The translations under genes and the position numbers were made by a program. Positions 1 through 7,725 of a stretch of DNA of 47,967 nucleotides are shown here, in pieces (position 1 is the stretch's first letter; each line of letters begins with the position of its first letter). Under the pieces are notes generated by a model. That model made no database searches and was not told the origin of the DNA. It was given only the letters and a program-made list of their open reading frames with translations. The DNA is from Lachnospiraceae bacterium UBA7182 (GTDB lineage: Bacteria; Bacillota; Clostridia; Lachnospirales; Lachnospiraceae): contig DKVI01000064.1 of assembly GCA_002491115.1 (NCBI GenBank), forward strand, positions 1 to 47,967, read 5' to 3'.

Positions 1-798
1 AAATTTTTTATGCGTCAGTGCTGAGTATACCTGAGGACCTCCGCAAAATCCAGTGCTGTCCGGGTTTCCGTCACAACCGTTTCTCTCCTGCTGCCAGCAG
101 TTCCGAAATCATGAAGACATCTGCAATACCATTACAGATATATACGCAATCCACCTTCTCAGGCCGCCTGGGGTTCACAGGGAATACGGATTTCCTTTAT
201 CATCTGTTTATTCATTTCGTCTATGCAAACAACCGAATTGAGAGGATCATATGGCCGCTAGTAAACTTCCAGTACATCCTCCATTTTTGCCATAAATTCA
301 ACATCTGCCTGAGGAATACACCATTTCTTTACAAGCCATGGTTTGATTTCGTATTTTTCATGGCTTCACAGACTGTACTGTCGGTGATATGATCGACCAC
401 TTCCAGACGAATCAGCTCGCCAGCAATTGCCTGCATGGTCCAGCGGGAGGCTCCTTCCGGCGGTTCCGAACAGAGGCTATGGCACATATCCGGGCTTCCA
501 CATCGCCGGTCACCTTGCGGTGACGGTTTTCTTGTACCTTGCGGCCAGGGGCTGCTTCCATCCCCTCCATGACGAACCGCTGCGCAATGCCTGCAATGAT
601 AGTGCGGGAAGCTCCATATGCGTCTTTGATGCGGTCGTATGTCCATGCCTTGTTTTCAGGCTTCTGGTCCAGCTTTAGCAGTATTTGCGCATGCTTTATG
701 CGATAACCCTTTCCGCTTTTTTGTATTAATTCTTTTAGTTCCTGTATATCACCGTTTGCCAGCGTGACAATGTAGCGTAGCATATCTGCGTCCTCCAA
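1..798 (-). pseudogene. Decayed IS630-family transposase
   Basis: Read from 798 downwards, the frame starts with a helix-turn-helix region (residues about 5-80) as in IS630-type transposases. Homologous sequence then continues only by changing frame near 470, near 385, near 168 and near 85. An in-frame TAG lies at 258-260. Across these breaks the family pattern is clear: a VVCIDE catalytic block, then YICNGIADVF, then a VVTETRT...DFAEVL stretch. The second and third acidic residues would lie at or beyond the left edge, so the copy is broken and may also be truncated by the window. No terminal inverted repeat was identified. It marks past insertion at the edge of the AT-rich island. The family assignment rests on motif recall and is fairly secure; the exact frameshift positions are approximate. 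Confidence 0.8.
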
Positions 799-872
799 TA
801 CCGTTTTTAATGGAGTATAGTAAATTTTTCCAGCACTGTAAAGTATCGTTACTAACCGGATGAAGTACTACT

Positions 873-2906
873 TTATATAGGCAAATCTTTCAAACAATCG
901 TCAAACCAGTTAAATGCCAGCGTAAGCATTAGCATGTCTGAATCACTGATAGTTTTCGCATGTGCATCAATCCTATGCCTATTAATCAGATCGAGAAAAC
1001 TTTCAAACTTTACCTTATCAATAAATACTTTATCAAACAACGACCAATTCTTCGTAATCACCTGCTTTACATTCAATAAATAAAAATGATTTTCAACTAA
1101 ATTATTAATTTCAAGGTCTTGAAGTTTTTCTCTCTCTTTTCTTCCAGATTCAATTACTTCTAATAATTTCCCTTTAACCTTTTTATTACCATATTGCATC
1201 GTCATCTGTAAAAGCATAAGCTTTCTAAGTTTATCTTCCAAGACATTCCGCCTCGAACTAACCTTTACCCATGCTTCTTCTTTACTTGTCATTTTACCTT
1301 CTGTCTTATGATTTTCTTCTAAGAACAAGCTTACAGCATTGATCGTAATATAGAAATTTTCATTCACCTCTTTTACAATCCCATAGCCTAGCAAATGTTG
1401 CATTTCTTTCTTTTTAAACTCTAATCTTTTCTTCAATTCTTCATTTCCATCTACCGCCAGCGTTTCCAAAAGTTCATATTCATTCGGATACCATGTTTTC
1501 AACACTCCTAAAATCATCTCAACATAATGAGTAATCTTTCCATCATATTCTTCCTTTTGTGAATCATATTCAAATTTTGAAACCTGGCACGGTCTGTTTA
1601 CATCTATATTAGCATTAATCAGACTACAAACATGTCTTATAAGAAACGGATGTCCGCCGTAATCCTCTGTCAATTTGGTATATATTTCTTCATCAAAAAT
1701 AAGCCCCATATATTTTCCTATATCACCAATCATATCCCTGACATTACTAAGATCGAATAAGCTTAGATATTCTATAGAAATCATAGAAAAAATAGGATTT
1801 TCAATATTATTCACATAAGCCGTTTCTATACATAAGGGATTTACTCCCGCTACCAAAAAAGTAAAGCTGTCTGGTGCTTTTTGAAATACAGAACGAATTG
1901 TTTGCCAAAACATACAATAGTCTGAACCAGTTTTCCAATGATCCCTATCCGATGTCTGAAAACATATATGTTCGACCTCATCGAACATCAAAAGCACTCT
2001 TGACCCTATTAATTTATTAAAGTGAACAATATCTTTTTCAAATGACGCAGCAGCATTTTTCTCAGAATATTTTTCCTTATCTTCAAAATTTTCCGATTGC
2101 AAATGGTATTTAGTATATATTTCACTAACAATATAATGTAGGAGTTCATTCCATTTAAGCATATAGATCCCAGGATTTTGGCAATCAATATAGATAGAAT
2201 ATCCTTTTCTAACAACCATCTGCCTTTCCAACGCATATAACACAGAAGTTTTTCCTGTTTTTCTCAATCCAAATAGTCCACTTTGCTCTCCCATCAGATA
2301 TTTATCGTATAATTTTTGAATCAAAGTGTTCCTACCATAAAAATAAGCTTCTGTTTTTAATGGAGACTCTAGTGCAAACAAATCTCGATTATAAAAATAT
2401 TTTCTTAGCTTAGCACTGATATAATCTTTGGACAAACCTTTCAATAAGATTTCTTGATAAGTAAAAGGGACAATAATTCTTGCATCTTTGTTTGCAATAT
2501 TTATGCCATTAATTTTCGATTCAATAGCAGCATCCTTGCTGATCAAAAAAACACATACTTTATCCAGACGATTATCATATTCTTCTAACGTCTTATCAAT
2601 AAAATCTAAAGATCTGCTTTCAAAATTACTATATGGAGAAAATAATAATAAAACTTCATTATAAAGGTTATAATAATCTCTCAGTTCCTCACTCGGCTGA
2701 AGGAAATCGAGTATATAAGAAGTTGTTTTAAATACACCTGCCTTGGAAAATGTAATTCTGAAATACTTGGCCATTTCATTTATAACCTTTTTTTCATCCT
2801 CACCACCACAAATATTTAATCCCTTTTTAATTCCTTTAAATCTATTATTTTTACTGTAATTATAAAATTTTTTTGTTTTGTAACTTTTATAACCGGTTTT
2901 CAACAC
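873..2906 (-). CDS. AAA/STAND-like ATPase with C-terminal HEPN-like motif
   Basis: A 677-residue protein in three parts. Residues about 75-160 form an alternating beta/alpha region of unknown fold (NEVLLLFSPYS, KVCVFLISKD, ARIIVPFTYQEIL), perhaps a Rossmann-like sensor or effector. A P-loop ATPase follows: YGRNTLIQKL lead-in, Walker A GLRKTGKTS (213-221), Walker B VLLMFDEVEH (304-313), LVAGVNP sensor (351-357) and a GGHPFLIRH motif typical of STAND/archaeal-type ATPases. The last 50 residues hold RHRIDAH (643-649), matching the HEPN RNase motif Rx4-6H where the second position is often polar. It starts with GTG after GAGAGGAG and has its own promoter. The gene is much richer in A+T than the core genes. 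Similar architectures occur in phage-defence NTPases; that role is inferred here. No closely related named system was recognised. Confidence 0.75.
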   Translation of the reverse strand: MLKTGYKSYKTKKFYNYSKNNRFKGIKKGLNICGGEDEKKVINEMAKYFRITFSKAGVFKTTSYILDFLQPSEELRDYYNLYNEVLLLFSPYSNFESRSLDFIDKTLEEYDNRLDKVCVFLISKDAAIESKINGINIANKDARIIVPFTYQEILLKGLSKDYISAKLRKYFYNRDLFALESPLKTEAYFYGRNTLIQKLYDKYLMGEQSGLFGLRKTGKTSVLYALERQMVVRKGYSIYIDCQNPGIYMLKWNELLHYIVSEIYTKYHLQSENFEDKEKYSEKNAAASFEKDIVHFNKLIGSRVLLMFDEVEHICFQTSDRDHWKTGSDYCMFWQTIRSVFQKAPDSFTFLVAGVNPLCIETAYVNNIENPIFSMISIEYLSLFDLSNVRDMIGDIGKYMGLIFDEEIYTKLTEDYGGHPFLIRHVCSLINANIDVNRPCQVSKFEYDSQKEEYDGKITHYVEMILGVLKTWYPNEYELLETLAVDGNEELKKRLEFKKKEMQHLLGYGIVKEVNENFYITINAVSLFLEENHKTEGKMTSKEEAWVKVSSRRNVLEDKLRKLMLLQMTMQYGNKKVKGKLLEVIESGRKEREKLQDLEINNLVENHFYLLNVKQVITKNWSLFDKVFIDKVKFESFLDLINRHRIDAHAKTISDSDMLMLTLAFNWFDDCLKDLPI

Positions 2907-2935
2907 TTATCTCCTCTCCATATAACTAAATACTA

Positions 2936-2964
2936 ATTATATACAAATATATCTGCGGTGTAAA
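2936..2964 (-). promoter_or_regulatory. Promoter of the AAA/HEPN-like gene
   Basis: On the minus strand the sequence reads TTTACA, 17 bases, TATAAT. It lies about 30 bases upstream of the GTG start at 2906. The ATPase gene can therefore be transcribed separately from the PIN cassette that ends at 3045. Confidence 0.65.
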
Positions 2965-3044
2965 CCTCTCTTATATTCTCCAGACTCGTAACAACATAAT
3001 AGCCAAATTATAGCCACAATATTTGAAAGAAAAACTCAATTTTC

Positions 3045-3701
3045 CTATAACAATCCACTCAATTTCTCAAATTTACTCTGCACATTAATCTGATTATCAT
3101 CTACTAATTTCTGTATCCACTCCGTATCTTCATTTTTATATGGATCACTCCAAAAGCGTTTAATAAATTTTACCACCTGTCTGTTCAATGTCCATTTTAA
3201 ATTTGATGCATCATTAATAGTATCAAAATCTTTAACCGTTTGCCGTGCATCTGCATTTCCAAGCAAATATCTCAATATTAAAACATCTGCAAAAGTAAAC
3301 GGCATAACATCGCCATCAAACTGCAATAATGACATGTATGGTCCACCCTGTTTAATATCATTCGTTACCAACGAATATGTACCAAGTGTCTGCGCAAGAG
3401 AGATTGCATACACTTCACCCAAATCACCTGCTCCATATAAAATCCTGTTTTCCTTTACATGATTTTCAAACATTGTAAAAACGGACTGTTCTTTCAATTT
3501 TTTATCAGTATATACGTCAATCTTTCCTGATGCAATATCTTTGTCAACCTCACTCAAAATATTCTGCCCATGATTTTCAAGTTCTATATCTCGAATTTGC
3601 TGATAAATAATCACACCATCTTCAAAAAAATCGAACAATATATTCTGAAGACCTGCACGATACAAATGAATGATTACATTGGTGTCCAAAGAGGCTCTCA
3701 A
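3045..3701 (-). CDS. PIN-domain nuclease-like protein
   Basis: A 218-residue protein whose N-terminal half has the acidic pattern of PIN ribonucleases: SLDTN with Asp6 right after the first strand, an acidic pair near 40-42 (IELEN), GAGDLGEVYA with Asp93 and Glu96, and LVTNDIKQ with Asp115. PIN domains cut RNA with bound Mg2+ or Mn2+ and are the toxins of VapBC pairs. This one is longer than a usual VapC (about 130-150 residues), with an extra C-terminal region of some 90 residues. The start is TTG at 3701, overlapping the TGA stop of the metalloprotease gene, so translation is probably coupled. The expected antitoxin partner is absent; the upstream genes encode a repressor and a protease instead. 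Nuclease activity is likely from motifs; its target is unknown. Confidence 0.75.
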   Translation of the reverse strand: MRASLDTNVIIHLYRAGLQNILFDFFEDGVIIYQQIRDIELENHGQNILSEVDKDIASGKIDVYTDKKLKEQSVFTMFENHVKENRILYGAGDLGEVYAISLAQTLGTYSLVTNDIKQGGPYMSLLQFDGDVMPFTFADVLILRYLLGNADARQTVKDFDTINDASNLKWTLNRQVVKFIKRFWSDPYKNEDTEWIQKLVDDNQINVQSKFEKLSGLL

Positions 3702-4516
3702 TCTCTCAGCCCCCTTATCAGCTCATTCAAGTCATCATGGTCCGCAGGATGCGTGACAAGCTTGTCCTTAATATCTTCCACAGATAAATGATAACATGTT
3801 AATGCCTTTTCAAGCGTTTCCATTGGAATTGCGTTATGATTATAATTATAAATCACATAATCAATATATTCATACGGTATGTCTATTGCTCTGCTTGCCT
3901 CATTTAAACGACCATTACCGCCAACACTTCTAAGGAGATTCCCTACCCGGATCTGATTACGCTCATTGTCAAGCCATACTCTTTGCGCATGATCAATTTT
4001 TTCAAGGTTTTCCAGTCTGTTCAACACCGTCTCAAAACTTACATTGAATTCCGACATCATCCTCGCTATATCCATAGCTGTCAGCTTGTTATGAACAAAA
4101 TCCATAATCTCCAAATCCAGGAATTTTTCAACTTCATCTGCCGGCATCAATAAACAGACAGCAAAATAATTAGCTTCCTGTTCGTTCTCGTCTGCACTTC
4201 TTCCAGAAATTGTAATTGCATCATCTATGAAAGAGTGCGTGTCTTCCATATGAAGCTGGATATGGCCGATTTCATGCGCTAAAGTAAAAATTTCTCTGGC
4301 CAGTCGACTACATGTATTTGTAAAAATAACCATGTCACTATCCTTCTTCATACTAAATCCCAGGTCTGCATCTTCTCCCAACGGATATCTTAGAAGTTTA
4401 TATCCACACCTTTCACACTCTTTAAAAAGATCTATGATTCCATATCGGCAGGTTTTGCATTTTTCACGAAAGGAATCTGCCTTGATTCGTATCTCCCGCT
4501 TTCTGGTATTCTGCAT
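3698..4516 (-). CDS. ImmA/IrrE-family metallopeptidase
   Basis: A 272-residue protein with the zinc protease motif HEIGH at 81-85 and a downstream ENEQEANYFA segment supplying the third ligand, as in ImmA/IrrE proteins. ImmA of ICEBs1 and IrrE of Deinococcus cleave partner repressors to switch on mobile-element or stress genes. The N-terminus carries two CxxC pairs (Cys20/23 and Cys34/37), which could form a small zinc ribbon; this is less usual for the family. The C-terminal half (about 150-272) is helical and may bind the partner. It lies 11 bases after the XRE regulator and overlaps the PIN gene by 4 bases, so the three form one operon. RBS AAGGAG precedes the ATG. The obvious candidate substrate is the adjacent XRE protein. 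Confidence 0.88.
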   Translation of the reverse strand: MQNTRKREIRIKADSFREKCKTCRYGIIDLFKECERCGYKLLRYPLGEDADLGFSMKKDSDMVIFTNTCSRLAREIFTLAHEIGHIQLHMEDTHSFIDDAITISGRSADENEQEANYFAVCLLMPADEVEKFLDLEIMDFVHNKLTAMDIARMMSEFNVSFETVLNRLENLEKIDHAQRVWLDNERNQIRVGNLLRSVGGNGRLNEASRAIDIPYEYIDYVIYNYNHNAIPMETLEKALTCYHLSVEDIKDKLVTHPADHDDLNELIRGLRD

Positions 4517-4527
4517 GTCTGTCTCCT

Positions 4528-4860
4528 TTAAATATTTGCATCGCGCTGTAGTTTTGTATATAAATGCTTATTTGCATAGAATAAATCCAGCATATCAAAT
4601 ATCTTTTCTGACGAAGCATGATCAGAACCGGCTCTGTACGAAACAGCCGGAGTTTCATCCAATACCCTTGTTATATCTCCTACTGTCACATCTAAAAGAT
4701 TTGCGATCTTAGAAAGAACTTCAAGTGTAATATTATTAGCTCCGCTCTCAATACGGGCATACTTCTGCCTGCTGACGCCAATCTGATCAGCCATCTGTTC
4801 CTGTGTAAAATTTTTAGCGCTTCTTAATGCTTTAATACGGCCTCCTAACAATTCATTCAC
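4528..4860 (-). CDS. XRE-family HTH transcriptional regulator
   Basis: A 110-residue protein with a Cro/C1-type helix-turn-helix near residues 5-60 (IKALRSAKNFTQEQMADQIGVSR, then a YARIESG recognition segment). The C-terminal 45 residues hold no recognised domain. I chose the GTG at 4860 because GGAGG lies 6-8 bases upstream. An in-frame ATG at 4890 falls inside the promoter -10 box and so cannot be used from that promoter. It is the first gene of the cassette with ImmA/IrrE and PIN genes and is expected to repress the operon from its own promoter. By analogy with ImmR/ImmA it may be cleaved or inactivated by the protease next door; that is inference. Confidence 0.88.
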   Translation of the reverse strand: MNELLGGRIKALRSAKNFTQEQMADQIGVSRQKYARIESGANNITLEVLSKIANLLDVTVGDITRVLDETPAVSYRAGSDHASSEKIFDMLDLFYANKHLYTKLQRDANI

Positions 4861-4888
4861 AGTGATTCCTCCATTTCCATGTACTATC

Positions 4889-4916
4889 ATTCTATCATTA
4901 AAATATGCAAAGTCAA
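4889..4916 (-). promoter_or_regulatory. Promoter of the XRE-ImmA-PIN operon
   Basis: Minus-strand TTGACT, 16 bases, TAGAAT, placing the transcription start about 20-25 bases before the GTG start at 4860. Just upstream, on the minus strand, ATAACAT occurs twice in an AT-rich tract and could be repressor binding sites, though no clean palindrome is visible. Confidence 0.65.
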
Positions 4917-4990
4917 GGGGAATGTTATGTTTTTATTACATTTATTTTTTACTATGTTATATTTTTAAATCTTTTTCATACCTCCATCCA

Positions 4991-5029
4991 AGAAAATCCC
5001 CCCAGAATACAAATCCGTACTCCGGAGGG
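4991..5029 (-). terminator. Terminator after rnfB
   Basis: Arms 4998-5010 and 5017-5029 pair over 13 positions (three are G-U in the minus-strand RNA) around a 6-base loop, followed by ATTTTC on the minus strand. It sits 12 bases after the rnfB stop and fits an intrinsic terminator for the rnf operon. Confidence 0.65.
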
Positions 5030-5040
5030 ATCATTTTGAT

Positions 5041-5832
5041 TTATCTGATAATCTTTCTCGGGCACTCCTCTTTACATTTGCCGCACCCGGTACATTTGTC
5101 ATAATCCACATGGGCCACATTGCCTTCCACTACGATGGCGCCCGCCTCGCAGTTCTTTACGCATTTCATGCAGCCGATGCAGCCCGCCTTGCAGGCTTTG
5201 GTGACATCTTTTCCTTTGTCATGAGAGTTACACTGTACATAATGTACGCCTTCTGCCGGTACCAGCTCGATTAACTTCTTCGGACATGCCGCCACGCATT
5301 TTCCGCAGGCTTTGCAGGCGTCCGGATCTACTACCGCTACCCCGTTTATGATATGGATTGCGTCAAACTGGCACTCCTTTACGCAGGCGCCGTATCCAAG
5401 GCATCCAAAGGTACAGGTCTTATCTCCGCCGTTCTGCATCATACTGACGAACCGGCAGTCGTCCGCTCCTGTATATTCATAGTTTTTCGGAGCCATATCA
5501 CAGGTTCCGGCACATTTTACAAACGCCACTTTACGCACACCCGCGTCTGCTGCCACACCCATAATGGCTGCGATCTTCTCTCCCACGGGCGGGCCGCCCA
5601 CCGGACAGCCGTTGACCGGAGCTTCGCCTTTAACGATGGCTGCTGCCAGATTGTCACAGCCCGCGTATCCGCAGCCGCCGCAGTTATTTCCCGGAAGGCA
5701 TGCACGGACAGCGACTTCTTTTTCATCCACCTCTACTGCAAATTTCTCACCGGCCGCCCCAAGGAACAGTCCGATGAAAATTCCAACACCGCCGACAATC
5801 ACTGTGGCGATGACAATACCCATTACGCTCAT
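5041..5832 (-). CDS. rnfB: Rnf complex subunit RnfB
   Basis: 263 residues. An N-terminal membrane helix (about 5-28) is followed by the 4Fe-4S domain CGGCGYAGC near 50-60. Several ferredoxin-type clusters come after it, including CKACGKCVAACP, CIGCMKCVKNC and CTGCGKCKEECP. RnfB is the cytoplasmic entry point for electrons from reduced ferredoxin in the Rnf complex, which passes them to NAD+ while pumping Na+ or H+. The high cluster count is usual for clostridial RnfB. It is the last gene of rnfCDGEAB, 13 bases after rnfA, with a GGGGG sequence ahead of the ATG. The reading is secure. Confidence 0.97.
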   Translation of the reverse strand: MSVMGIVIATVIVGGVGIFIGLFLGAAGEKFAVEVDEKEVAVRACLPGNNCGGCGYAGCDNLAAAIVKGEAPVNGCPVGGPPVGEKIAAIMGVAADAGVRKVAFVKCAGTCDMAPKNYEYTGADDCRFVSMMQNGGDKTCTFGCLGYGACVKECQFDAIHIINGVAVVDPDACKACGKCVAACPKKLIELVPAEGVHYVQCNSHDKGKDVTKACKAGCIGCMKCVKNCEAGAIVVEGNVAHVDYDKCTGCGKCKEECPRKIIR

Positions 5833-5845
5833 CCTTTTGCACCCC

Positions 5846-6421
5846 CTATATTATACCTGAAAATCCGCAGAACGCAATCGCCATCAATCCTGCGGTCACC
5901 AGCACGATCGGAGAACCTTTCAACGCCGGGGATATGTCATTATATTCCAGTTTCTCACGGATACCTGCCAGAAGGATAATGGAAATGGTAAAACCGCATG
6001 CCACGGCAAAGCCGTTGACGGTACTGGTCAGGATATCATACCCTTTTGTTGCATTGGTTAAAGCCACGCCCAGCACGGCGCAGTTGGTGGTGATCAGCGG
6101 AAGATATACGCCCAGCGCCTGATATAAAGACTGCATGGTCTTTTTCAGGAACATCTCCACAAACTGTACCAGACAGGCAATGACCAGGATAAATACAATT
6201 GTCTGAAGATACGTCATCCCCAGAGGGATTAAAAGCACTTTATCAATCACACTGGTCACAAAAGATGCCAGCGTAATGACAAAGATAACTGCCGCTCCCA
6301 TACCCGCGGCGGTCTCCACTTTCTTGGACACGCCCAGGAAAGGACAGATTCCAAGGAACTGGCTTAATACTACATTATTTACCAGGGCGGACCCAATGGC
6401 AATCATCAATAATTCTTTCAT
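5846..6421 (-). CDS. rnfA: Rnf complex subunit RnfA
   Basis: 191 residues, almost wholly membrane, with about six helices. RnfA and RnfE are homologous integral subunits with inverted topology that form the membrane core and bind a shared Fe-S centre. The N-terminal segment VLSQFLGICPFLGVS and the central LITTNCAVLGVAL supply the two conserved Cys regions expected for that centre. It lies between rnfE (13 bases upstream) and rnfB. Length and order match the family, and nothing is odd. Confidence 0.97.
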   Translation of the reverse strand: MKELLMIAIGSALVNNVVLSQFLGICPFLGVSKKVETAAGMGAAVIFVITLASFVTSVIDKVLLIPLGMTYLQTIVFILVIACLVQFVEMFLKKTMQSLYQALGVYLPLITTNCAVLGVALTNATKGYDILTSTVNGFAVACGFTISIILLAGIREKLEYNDISPALKGSPIVLVTAGLMAIAFCGFSGII

Positions 6422-6434
6422 CTGTTCCTACCCC

Positions 6435-7118
6435 CTATTCCTTTGCGTTCCCGCATTTGGCTCCGCAGGAAGCACAGTCCGCATTACAGCCGCTCTGGAT
6501 TTTGGACACGTCTTTGCCCTTGTTTGCCAGGTTCAGTTTCACTTTGTTCTGTACACCGGTCAAAAGTGCCAGCACGAAGAAGGCACCCGGCGCCATGACA
6601 AAGATAGATACCGGTTCATAGGATGCCGGAAGTACGGCAACACCGAAAATTTTTCCTGCGCCTACCAGCTCACGGACAAGTCCGATACTGGTAAGACCCA
6701 CCGTAAAACCAAGCCCCATACCGATGCCGTCAAACAGGGACGGGATCATGGGATTCTTGGAAGCGTACGCCTCTGCGCGGCCAAGGATTATACAGTTTAC
6801 CACGATCAGCGGAATATAAAGCCCAAGACTGTCGTTCAGTGTCGGAATATATGCCTGGAGCAGAAACTGCACAATGGTCACAAAGGACGCTACAATTACG
6901 ATGAATGCCGGAACACGCACATCGTCCGGTATCACTTTGCGAAGCATGGAAATAATCAGGTTGGACATGGCCAGGATCACCATGGTGGTAAGTCCCATAC
7001 CCAGTCCGTTCATGGCACTGGTAGTGACCGCAAGTGTCGGACACATACCAAGCATCATCACAAATGTAGGATTTTCTTTTATAATACCGTTATATAAACG
7101 CTCACCTGCTGAATTCAT
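6435..7118 (-). CDS. rnfE: Rnf complex subunit RnfE with Cys-rich tail
   Basis: 227 residues with six predicted membrane helices. The conserved Cys regions are MMLGMCPTLAVT near the N-terminus and LIVVNCIILGRAEA in the middle. RnfE pairs with RnfA in the membrane part of the ferredoxin:NAD+ oxidoreductase. The unusual part is the C-terminus: after the last helix and a charged linker come Cys211, Cys215, Cys218 and Cys222 (Cx3Cx2Cx3C) in the segment CNADCASCGAKCGN. This could bind a metal or cluster on the cytoplasmic side, and a very similar motif opens the DUF1292 protein at 29027. The gene sits 13 bases after rnfG. Confidence 0.96.
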   Translation of the reverse strand: MNSAGERLYNGIIKENPTFVMMLGMCPTLAVTTSAMNGLGMGLTTMVILAMSNLIISMLRKVIPDDVRVPAFIVIVASFVTIVQFLLQAYIPTLNDSLGLYIPLIVVNCIILGRAEAYASKNPMIPSLFDGIGMGLGFTVGLTSIGLVRELVGAGKIFGVAVLPASYEPVSIFVMAPGAFFVLALLTGVQNKVKLNLANKGKDVSKIQSGCNADCASCGAKCGNAKE

Positions 7119-7131
7119 ATCTCACGCCCCC

Positions 7132-7725
7132 TTACTCAGCATAATAACCGGCTGCACTAAGCGCCGCGTTGACCGCGCCTGTGACGGCTTTTGTGGTAAT
7201 CGTCGCGCTGCTGACCGCATCAATCTCGTTGGGCGCGGATTTGCCGGATTTGGTATAAGTGATTTCATCCGCCTGAATCCCTGCAAACTGCCCTTTGAAC
7301 TGATCCGTATCCGCATTCATTCCAAGACCTGCCGTTTCACTGATGGAAAGGAACGAAATGCCCAGCATAGTCATATCATTTTGTATACCCACTGTCATCT
7401 GGATATTTCCGCCGTAGCCCTCCGGCGTCGTGATATTGATCACATGACCGATCACGTTGCCGGATGCGTCCAAAGCTTCCGCAATCTCGTTGATCTCCTG
7501 GGAGGTATAGCCCTTTTCGACCATACGTCCTGCAGGTCCTGCCACATCCGTCACTTCGTTAAAAGAATCCGCAGACGGAAATACTTCCGCATAAGCTTTT
7601 GCCTTTGCCAAAGCTTCCTGTTCCGCGATCGGCGCTGCGGTCAGTTCATGTACAAATCCGAGTAAAAGTCCTGACACCAACGTGATTGCCGTAAGAATCA
7701 GGGTATTTTTGATGATCTTATTCAT
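7132..7725 (-). CDS. rnfG: Rnf complex subunit RnfG (covalent FMN)
   Basis: 197 residues with one N-terminal membrane helix (about 7-27) and an extracytoplasmic FMN-binding domain. The covalent flavin site is visible near residue 170 as DAVSSATITT, where the Thr is expected to carry FMN by a phosphoester bond. RnfG hands electrons between the membrane core and the other flavin subunits. Its ATG overlaps the stop of rnfD by one base (TAATG), so the two are probably translationally coupled. Length is normal. Confidence 0.96.
   Translation of the reverse strand: MNKIIKNTLILTAITLVSGLLLGFVHELTAAPIAEQEALAKAKAYAEVFPSADSFNEVTDVAGPAGRMVEKGYTSQEINEIAEALDASGNVIGHVINITTPEGYGGNIQMTVGIQNDMTMLGISFLSISETAGLGMNADTDQFKGQFAGIQADEITYTKSGKSAPNEIDAVSSATITTKAVTGAVNAALSAAGYYAE

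Noticed and set aside
5353..5979. Long plus-strand open frame opposite rnfB and rnfA
   Set aside because: It lies fully antisense to two secure genes, has no RBS and a composition typical of a shadow frame.
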